Below, piece by piece: positions 58,083-64,000 of a stretch of 64,000 nt of DNA. The stretch is from Marinomonas balearica. Its GTDB lineage: Bacteria; Pseudomonadota; Gammaproteobacteria; Pseudomonadales; Marinomonadaceae. Both the position numbers and the translations under genes were made by a program. The notes beneath the pieces are model-generated. The model was not told the DNA's origin. It did not search any database and saw only the letters and a program-made list of their open reading frames with translations. Where the stretch lies: assembly GCF_004362145.1 (NCBI RefSeq), contig NZ_SNXC01000009.1:547823-611822 (forward strand). Direction: 5' to 3'. Each line of letters opens with the position of its first letter. The first letter of the stretch is position 1.

Positions 58083-58724
58083 ATGAAAGAAACTTTGACG
58101 ATCGCTCTTTCAAAAGGGCGGATATTAGATGAAACGCTTCCTTTCTTTGAGAAGGCGAATATTCTTCCTTTAGAGGATATGAAAAAAAGTCGAAAGCTAA
58201 TTTTTGACACAAACCATCCTCGTATCAAATTAGTTCTTTTGCGCGCAACCGATGTTCCAACCTATGTCGAGCACGGTGTTGCTGATTTCGGTGTTACCGG
58301 AAAGGACGTATTGATGGAGGCGGGCGCTAAGAATCTTTATGAGCTTTTGGATCTGAATATTTCTAAGTGTCGTCTGATGACAGCAGGTGTCGTAGGTGAA
58401 GAACTCCCAAATCGCCGACTAAAAGTTGCGTCAAAGTTTTCTAAAACAGCAAAATCTTATTTTGCTGAACAAGGTATTCAGGCAGACGTTATCAAGCTTT
58501 ACGGTGCGATGGAGTTAGCTCCTATTATGGGATTGGCAGATCTAATTGTTGATATTGTCGATACAGGAAATACACTAAAAGCCAATGGTTTGGAAGCGCG
58601 TGATTTGATTGCAAATATAAGTACCCGTTTGGTGGTTAATAAAGCCGCTTACAAAACAAAGTACGAGCAAATTCAACCCATTATTGAAATGTTACGAACA
58701 GCGGTTCAGGTAGAGGGGGAGTAG
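58083..58724 (+). CDS. hisG: ATP phosphoribosyltransferase, short form
   Basis: This 213-residue enzyme carries out the first step of histidine synthesis. It starts with [18 protein letters not shown] and has [18 protein letters not shown] near 155. It is the short form lacking the regulatory C-terminal domain, so it should need HisZ, which is not in this window. Three bases separate it from hisD. Confidence 0.95.
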   Translation: MKETLTIALSKGRILDETLPFFEKANILPLEDMKKSRKLIFDTNHPRIKLVLLRATDVPTYVEHGVADFGVTGKDVLMEAGAKNLYELLDLNISKCRLMTAGVVGEELPNRRLKVASKFSKTAKSYFAEQGIQADVIKLYGAMELAPIMGLADLIVDIVDTGNTLKANGLEARDLIANISTRLVVNKAAYKTKYEQIQPIIEMLRTAVQVEGE

Positions 58725-58727
58725 GGA

Positions 58728-60038
58728 ATGAAGTTGAATATTAGATCATTTTCTGCGGCTCAAAGTGGATTTAGAGCGGAATTAGATGCATTGCTGGCTT
58801 GGGATTCTGTGTCCGATGCTGGTGTGCAAAAAAGCGTTGAAAATATAGTCTCTACTGTACGGGCTAATGGTGATAAAGCACTCATTGAATTCACAAATCA
58901 GTTTGATCGACGCACTGTTCAGCATTCTTCAGAGCTTGAGTTAAGTCGAGCGGATTTAGAGGCCGCTGCTAAGAGAATTGATCCTAGTGTTTTGGAAGCA
59001 ATTCAAAAAGCGGCTGAGCGAGTTCGATTGTATCATGAAAGGCAAATGGATGGTCAGCGTTCATGGAGCTACACTGAAAGCGATGGAACGGTTCTAGGCC
59101 AGCAAGTGGTTCCTTTGGATCGCGTTGGTGTGTATGTGCCTGGCGGTAAAGCGGCATACCCTTCCTCTGTACTTATGAATGTTATTCCTGCTCATGTTTC
59201 AGGAGTATCGGAAATTATCATGGTGGTTCCGACACCAGATGGCGATGTGAATGATATCGTCATGGCGGCTGCCTTTGTGGCTGGTGTGACGCGCGTGTTC
59301 ACTGTCGGTGGTGCTCAAGCTGTAGCAGCTTTGGCTTATGGAACGGAAACTATTCCTAAAGTTGACAAAATTGTTGGTCCTGGAAATATATACGTAGCGA
59401 CTGCAAAGCGGATGGTTTTTGGTGCTGTTGGTATAGATATGATAGCGGGTCCATCTGAAATTTTGGTCGTTTGCGATGGAAAAACGGATCCAAACTGGAT
59501 TGCAATGGATTTGTTTTCTCAAGCAGAGCATGACGAAGATGCACAATCCATCTTGATTTCTCCTGATGCGGGCTTTATTGAAAAAGTGAAATCCGCGATG
59601 GAAACGCTAATTGAAGATATGAGTCGCAAAGATATCATTAAAGCGTCATTAGAGGGGAGAGGAGCTTTCATCCATGTCTCTGATATGGAAGAAGCCGTTG
59701 AAATAGCTAATATCGTTGCAGCGGAGCATTTGGAATTATCAATAGAGTCTCCAGAAGACTGGCTACCAAAAATTAGGCATGCAGGTGCGATATTTATGGG
59801 GCGTCATACACCGGAAGCTTTGGGTGATTATTGTGCTGGTCCTAACCATGTTTTGCCGACATCTGGTACGGCTCGCTTTTCATCTCCTTTGGGTGTATAT
59901 GACTTTCAAAAACGCAGTTCTTTGATTAATTGCTCTCCTGAAGGGGCAAGTGAGCTTGCTAAAATTGCCTCACCCTTGGCTAGAGGGGAATCTTTGGAAG
60001 CACATGCTGTATCCGCAGAATATCGTATCAAGGATTGA
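58728..60038 (+). CDS. hisD: Histidinol dehydrogenase
   Basis: This 436-residue Zn-dependent NAD enzyme carries out the last two steps of histidine synthesis. Markers include [19 protein letters not shown] near 130, [11 protein letters not shown] near 220 and [13 protein letters not shown] near 265. Full length. In Pseudomonas hisC follows; here a membrane-anchored SRPBCC-like gene does. Confidence 0.97.
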   Translation: MKLNIRSFSAAQSGFRAELDALLAWDSVSDAGVQKSVENIVSTVRANGDKALIEFTNQFDRRTVQHSSELELSRADLEAAAKRIDPSVLEAIQKAAERVRLYHERQMDGQRSWSYTESDGTVLGQQVVPLDRVGVYVPGGKAAYPSSVLMNVIPAHVSGVSEIIMVVPTPDGDVNDIVMAAAFVAGVTRVFTVGGAQAVAALAYGTETIPKVDKIVGPGNIYVATAKRMVFGAVGIDMIAGPSEILVVCDGKTDPNWIAMDLFSQAEHDEDAQSILISPDAGFIEKVKSAMETLIEDMSRKDIIKASLEGRGAFIHVSDMEEAVEIANIVAAEHLELSIESPEDWLPKIRHAGAIFMGRHTPEALGDYCAGPNHVLPTSGTARFSSPLGVYDFQKRSSLINCSPEGASELAKIASPLARGESLEAHAVSAEYRIKD

Positions 60039-60044
60039 TTATTG

Positions 60045-60611
60045 ATGCTTGAAGTGCGACCGGGTAGCTTTTATTACCAACTGAGAATGGTTATGCGCTA
60101 TTTAGCCATAGCCATTTTAGTTGCATTCTTAATTGGTTTGTTTTTGCCTGCAACCTATACGATTAATCGTTCTATTGTGATTGACGCGTCTCGCAGCGAT
60201 GTCATGGCTGCGCTGAAATCGGTAGAATCAATTCGTGATTGGATGTATGTGAAAAATGGCCGGATTGCCCCTAAGGGTGATATGCCCTTGTCTGGAGGTG
60301 AGCTTTCACCCAATCAGGTACTAGATATTTCATATGATGCTGAAGACAGGGCGGGACAACTCACAATGGTTTCAGTTTCTAATTCTGGCATCCAGTTTGA
60401 CGTTATTCCTCGTAAAGAAGCGTCGGTTGTAAGTAATGCTATCCAAATATCGAAAACGGATAGCGGTATACTTGTTACATGGACGGTAAATGGTGAGTTA
60501 AATGCAGGCCTGTTTAGCTCATATATCGCTATGTTTGCAAATAACATAGCAGGGCAAAATTTTGAAATCAGTCTTAAAAATCTTAAAAGCCTTGTAGAGC
60601 AACGTTCTTAG
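60045..60611 (+). CDS. Membrane-anchored SRPBCC-like protein of unknown function
   Basis: This 188-residue protein has one N-terminal hydrophobic helix (about 15-38) followed by a START/polyketide-cyclase-like fold, suggested by INRSIVIDASRSDVMAALKSVESIRDWM and the alternating hydrophobic strands after it. Such proteins bind hydrophobic ligands; the ligand here is unknown. The ATG at 60045 follows AAGGA by ten bases; an in-frame TTG precedes it and ATGs at 60087 and 60093 are alternatives. It starts six bases past hisD, so it is likely in the same transcript. Confidence 0.75.
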   Translation: MLEVRPGSFYYQLRMVMRYLAIAILVAFLIGLFLPATYTINRSIVIDASRSDVMAALKSVESIRDWMYVKNGRIAPKGDMPLSGGELSPNQVLDISYDAEDRAGQLTMVSVSNSGIQFDVIPRKEASVVSNAIQISKTDSGILVTWTVNGELNAGLFSSYIAMFANNIAGQNFEISLKNLKSLVEQRS

Positions 60612-60646
60612 CCTGCATTTTTTTGTTTTTCATTGTAGAGCTTAGG

Positions 60647-61693
60647 TTATGTGCCGATAGTCGGTTGCTCTTCTAGTTTTATTTTCGTTTGATAAGATTG
60701 GGTGCCCCGAATGCCAATGACGGTGATCACATCGCTTGGTTTCAGTGAACCGACATAAGACTGGGTTGTTTTGGCTTCTAGCGTGTCGTTTCCATTGATG
60801 TTTATAATGACATCCCCTACCTCTAGTCCTGCTTTTTGAGCAGGGCTAAGTGGTACTACGTTCGTCACCAATAAGCCTTTTTTAGTTGCTAGACGAAAGG
60901 TTGTAGCGAGAGCAGAATTTATTTGTTCGACTTCAATACCTAGATAACCACGAGAGACTTTTCCTGATGTTATTATTTCATTCATGATTTTTATAGCATC
61001 ATTGATTGGAGTTGCAAATCCAATCCCTTGAGATCCACCAGAGCTGGAATAGATTGCTGAGCTAATTCCGATTAGTTGGCCTTTCATGTTAATGAGGGCG
61101 CCGCCTGAGTTGCCCGGGTTAATTGCTGCATCTGTTTGCAAAAAATTTTCATAGGTATTTAGGCCGACAGTATTGCGCCCTTTAGCGCTTATGATTCCAG
61201 CAGTGACTGTTTGTCCGATGCCAAATGGATTTCCAATTGCTAATATTTTATCGCCTATTCGCAATTCATCACTGTTACCCAATGGTAAGGTGGGAAGGTT
61301 TGAATCGTCGATGCGAATAACGGCGAGATCTGTCGCAGGGTCGCTTCCGACTAGCGTTCCTAATAGCTGCCTTTTGCTAGGTAGCGCAACAATAATGTCG
61401 GTCGCGCCTTGGACAACATGGTGGTTTGTTAGAATATAGCCTTTTGGGCTAATAATTACCCCAGATCCTAAGCTCGATATCACTTTTCTTTGTGGTTGAT
61501 CGGAAAGAGGGTTGGATGGTGTGCGGCTGCGGCTAGTATAGATATTGACAACGGCGGGGCTGGCTTGGGCAGCTGCATCTGCGTAGCTATCTACCTGTGT
61601 CGTATGTTTTAATTGCCATAAAAGTGTTGCCAAACCACAGCAAATGCCGACTAGAATATAAATAATCCAATATGAATAATGCTGACGTTTCAT
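60647..61693 (-). CDS. degS: DegS/AlgW-type periplasmic serine protease
   Basis: This 348-residue site-1 protease has an N-terminal membrane anchor (about 8-27). The trypsin-like domain has the triad His92 (TNHHVV), Asp122 (TDLAVIR) and Ser196 (NPGNSGGAL). One PDZ domain follows (about 245-335, GYLGIEV and GDVIININGND). A single PDZ and the anchor separate it from DegP. It cuts the anti-sigma factor RseA/MucA when misfolded outer membrane proteins appear. Its ATG lies only 15 bases from the start of the divergent Nif3 gene. Confidence 0.94.
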   Translation of the reverse strand: MKRQHYSYWIIYILVGICCGLATLLWQLKHTTQVDSYADAAAQASPAVVNIYTSRSRTPSNPLSDQPQRKVISSLGSGVIISPKGYILTNHHVVQGATDIIVALPSKRQLLGTLVGSDPATDLAVIRIDDSNLPTLPLGNSDELRIGDKILAIGNPFGIGQTVTAGIISAKGRNTVGLNTYENFLQTDAAINPGNSGGALINMKGQLIGISSAIYSSSGGSQGIGFATPINDAIKIMNEIITSGKVSRGYLGIEVEQINSALATTFRLATKKGLLVTNVVPLSPAQKAGLEVGDVIININGNDTLEAKTTQSYVGSLKPSDVITVIGIRGTQSYQTKIKLEEQPTIGT

Positions 61694-61708
61694 TTATAAG
61701 GAGTTACC

Positions 61709-62470
61709 TTGCAGCGAGTTGAATTTGAAAAACGGTTAAAGATGTTGTTAAACCCGCAACTGTTTCGTGATTATGCACCGAACGGGTTGCAAGTCGAGGG
61801 TAAGGATACCATATCAAAAGTCGTTACAGGAGTAACAGCGTCGCAAGCGCTTATAGATAAAGCGGTTGAAATGAAAGCGGATGCATTGGTTGTTCATCAC
61901 GGTTACTTCTGGAAAGGAGAGGCGCCAGAGATTACCGGAATGAAATATCGTCGTATCAGTGCGTTGATAAAAAATGATATTAATTTATTTGGTTATCACT
62001 TGCCGATGGATGCTCACCCCATCTATGGGAATAATGCGGGTCTTGCGGCCTCATTAGGTTTGAACGAACTTGAGTCTCTGGAGCAAGGTAAGCCGTTGGC
62101 TGAGTCTATTGGTTTAGTGGGAAAGTTGCCCGACTCAGAGTGTTGCGCTGTATTTAAAGAACGTATCGAAAAAGCGGTTGGACGCGATGTTCTTTTTGAG
62201 AAAACGAGTGATGCTTTGGTCCAGCGTGTGGCATTGTGTACAGGTGGAGCTCAAGGATATATAACAAAGGCAGTGGAGTTAGGCGCGGATGTATTTATCA
62301 CGGGTGAGGTGTCTGAAAAAACGATCCACGAAGCACGTGAGTTAGGGATACATTTTGTTGCGGCAGGTCATCACGCGACAGAGCGCTTTGGTCCAATTGG
62401 AATGGCAAAGTTTATTTCTGAAGAGCTCGGCATAAACGCAGAGTTTGTAGACATTGATAACCCAGCTTAG
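61709..62470 (+). CDS. Nif3-like dinuclear metal centre protein (YbgI family)
   Basis: This 253-residue protein belongs to the NIF3/GTP cyclohydrolase I type 2 family, which forms hexamers with a two-metal site. Metal ligands are suggested by ALVVHHGYFWKGE near 66, GYHLPMDAHP near 96 and AAGHHATERFG near 220. The cellular role is unsettled. Translation starts at a TTG with AAGGAG six bases upstream, a strong site. Confidence 0.9.
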   Translation: MQRVEFEKRLKMLLNPQLFRDYAPNGLQVEGKDTISKVVTGVTASQALIDKAVEMKADALVVHHGYFWKGEAPEITGMKYRRISALIKNDINLFGYHLPMDAHPIYGNNAGLAASLGLNELESLEQGKPLAESIGLVGKLPDSECCAVFKERIEKAVGRDVLFEKTSDALVQRVALCTGGAQGYITKAVELGADVFITGEVSEKTIHEARELGIHFVAAGHHATERFGPIGMAKFISEELGINAEFVDIDNPA

Positions 62471-62492
62471 TGGTTATGGGGATTTAACGGTC

Positions 62493-62520
62493 AAAAAAAG
62501 AGGCATTCGCCTCTTTTTTT
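62493..62520. terminator. Bidirectional terminator between the Nif3-like gene and zapG
   Basis: A 12-bp stem (62493-62504 with 62509-62520) has an ATTC loop, an A-run at its left and a T-run at its right. It lies between two convergent genes. Confidence 0.9.
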
Positions 62521-62551
62521 ATTTGTCTCTTTCTATTTGTACATGTTCGCG

Positions 62552-62998
62552 CTAAACGCTTCTTGTTGGTTCTAGTTCAGAAGACTTAGTTTTTAATCCG
62601 TAGCCCTCTGTTAACATTCCTTCAGAGCGTTCCTCTTTAGAGGCGTAATCTTTTGGTGGTTGCGCGACAACAGGAATCTCTTCGTCAGGCTCAGAGGATT
62701 TAGGTTGAGCTGAAATCGTAGTGGCGCTTAAGTGCTCAGCTCCAGTGGTTATACTCTTGCGAAGCTCTGATACGCGCTTTTCTAGCATGATCAGTTGTTC
62801 ATTGGTTGCTGTGAAATAGTCATCTACCATGACTTGCTTGCGATCGAGTTCTTGCTGTATCGAATTAACAGTAAGTCCTTGCGACGTTGCGCGATTTTGT
62901 GCGCCTTTTTGTGAAATGTTTTTTGCAATTATTGCAACGATAAAGCCTAAAGCGGCCCCAGTTAAAAATACGATGATATCGAAAACTTCTAAGTTCAT
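62552..62998 (-). CDS. zapG: Cell envelope/division protein ZapG (YhcB, DUF1043)
   Basis: This 148-residue protein has an N-terminal membrane helix (about 6-25, IIVFLTGAALGFIVAII), a coiled-coil part (about 45-90, with VDDYFTATNEQLIMLEKRV) and a disordered Pro/Glu-rich tail. YhcB coordinates envelope growth and division in E. coli. It is divergent from zapE, the same neighbour as in E. coli. Confidence 0.9.
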   Translation of the reverse strand: MNLEVFDIIVFLTGAALGFIVAIIAKNISQKGAQNRATSQGLTVNSIQQELDRKQVMVDDYFTATNEQLIMLEKRVSELRKSITTGAEHLSATTISAQPKSSEPDEEIPVVAQPPKDYASKEERSEGMLTEGYGLKTKSSELEPTRSV

Positions 62999-63124
62999 GA
63001 CTTACTCCCAAAAATCATTAAGTAGATTATAGCCGAATTGGAGTCCGGGTAGTACAGATAAAGCTTTAGTTTACGTATGATTTTGTTAGAATTTATACCT
63101 TCATCAAATCAATGATATAGAATA

Positions 63125-64000
63125 ATGACTCCTTTATCTCGCTACAAAGAAGACCTTACCCGTCCGGATTTTAATTATGATCCAGCTCAAGAAGAAGCTG
63201 TTGAAGCATTGCAAGAGCTGTTTGACAGACTTGTAAACAAACCAAAAGTAAAGCGTGACAAAGGAGCAGGCCTATTTGGACTGTTTAAGAAAAAGCAGCC
63301 TGAAATAAAGGTGGAGACAGGTCTCTATTTTTGGGGCGGTGTGGGTCGAGGAAAGACCTATTTAATGGATTCCTTCTTTGAGTGTTTACCTACAGAGCGC
63401 AAACTTAGACTCCACTTTCACCGTTTTATGCAAATGGTTCATCAAGAACTTCGTAAGCTAGAGGATACAAAAAATCCTCTAGAGGTCGTTGGGAAGCAGA
63501 TATCAGAGAAAGCGGAAGTGCTTTGTTTCGACGAGTTTTTCGTTACTGATATTACCGATGCGATGATTCTAGCGGGCTTGCTCGAGCAGCTCTTCCTAAA
63601 CGGAACTGTTTTGGTCGCGACGTCTAATATAGAGCCGGATGGGCTATATATAAATGGCCTTCAGCGCGCTCGGTTCCTACCCGCAATTGATTTAGTTAAT
63701 AAGCATACTCGCGTATTAAATGTTGATGGCGGTGTGGATTATCGCTTGCGAACTTTGAAGCAGGCGAAGTTGTATCACTTCCCATTAGGGGAGTCAGCGA
63801 CCTCATCGCTAGAAGAGCGCTTTAAAAGTTTGGCGCCGAATAGTGGCAGTACAGAAGAAGGTGGGGCCATTGAAATTGAGGGGAGAGACATACCTCTGAT
63901 CAAGAGTTGTGAAGATGTTGCTTGGTTTGACATCAAAGCTTTGTGTGATGGGCCTCGTAGCCAAGTGGATTACATCGAAATTGCGAAGCTATATTCGACC
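63125..64000 (+). CDS. zapE: Cell division ATPase ZapE (AFG1-like), 5' part
   Basis: The gene runs off the window end; 292 codons are visible. It starts MTPLSRYKEDLTRPDF. The ATPase domain has Walker A GGVGRGKTYLMD near 78-89 and Walker B VLCFDEFFVTD near 136. ZapE acts on the Z-ring in a late or stress-related role. An 18-residue basic insert around residues 38-58 (KVKRDKGAGLFGLFKKK) precedes the Walker A motif. The full family length is about 365-380 residues, so some 75-90 are missing. Confidence 0.93.
   Translation, partial: MTPLSRYKEDLTRPDFNYDPAQEEAVEALQELFDRLVNKPKVKRDKGAGLFGLFKKKQPEIKVETGLYFWGGVGRGKTYLMDSFFECLPTERKLRLHFHRFMQMVHQELRKLEDTKNPLEVVGKQISEKAEVLCFDEFFVTDITDAMILAGLLEQLFLNGTVLVATSNIEPDGLYINGLQRARFLPAIDLVNKHTRVLNVDGGVDYRLRTLKQAKLYHFPLGESATSSLEERFKSLAPNSGSTEEGGAIEIEGRDIPLIKSCEDVAWFDIKALCDGPRSQVDYIEIAKLYST

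Overview
The window looks like ordinary chromosome of a marine gammaproteobacterium of the Marinomonas / Oceanospirillales type. Four things point there: a moderate GC content with AT-rich gaps between genes, the block order mreBCD-maf-rng-yhdP-nitrilase, the block order lptCAB-rpoN-ptsN-npr beside mlaFEDCB-ibaG-murA-hisGD, and a glycine betaine catabolism locus (gbcA, gbcB, gbdR) as expected for an organism that degrades osmolytes. The genus is an inference. I see no insertion sequence, prophage, CRISPR array, tRNA or rRNA gene.

Layout. Positions 1-3053 hold the 3' end of a YghU-type glutathione transferase gene, a small membrane methyltransferase gene that ends inside a 19-bp perfect inverted repeat, and an SDR/epimerase gene divergent from a LysR regulator. 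Positions 3093-8907 are a complete tripartite RND efflux operon (outer membrane factor, adaptor, pump) on the minus strand. Positions 9303-18549 hold a chemoreceptor, an Lrp-type regulator with a cysteine-desulfurase-like PLP enzyme, a small unknown protein, and the glycine betaine demethylase genes gbcA and gbcB with their regulator gbdR. Positions 18650-26759 (minus strand) hold an M48 lipoprotein protease, a DUF2750 protein, an adenine-deaminase-type enzyme, XdhC, and a BMP-type nucleoside/purine ABC transporter. These form a purine uptake and salvage/catabolism block.

Positions 27290-33651 hold two GGDEF proteins, two RNA modification genes (an RluA-family pseudouridine synthase and rlmM), a YcbB-type L,D-transpeptidase and a YkgJ-family protein. 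Positions 33779-36987 are gatCAB on the minus strand. Positions 37227-46314 are the shape, RNase G and YhdP block on the plus strand. Positions 46379-53336 (minus strand) run yrbG-lptC-lptA-lptB-rpoN-ptsN-npr-mgtE-yjgA. From 53515 to 60611 (plus strand) lie mlaFEDCB-ibaG-murA-hisG-hisD and a membrane-anchored SRPBCC protein. The window closes with degS, a Nif3-like gene, zapG and the 5' part of zapE.

Common themes are envelope building and upkeep (MreBCD, LptABC, Mla, MurA, L,D-transpeptidase, DegS, YhdP, ZapG/ZapE) and nitrogen and osmolyte metabolism (RpoN, PtsN/NPr, GbcAB, purine uptake). Compared with the familiar gammaproteobacterial order, kdsD/kdsC, hpf, rapZ, tldD and pmbA are not at their usual places. 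The most useful oddities are a probable non-canonical ATT start for mreC, two unusually long perfect hairpins at gene ends, an open frame filling the gbcA-gbcB gap, and an RND pump lacking one proton-relay lysine. I found no convincing wholly new multi-gene system.
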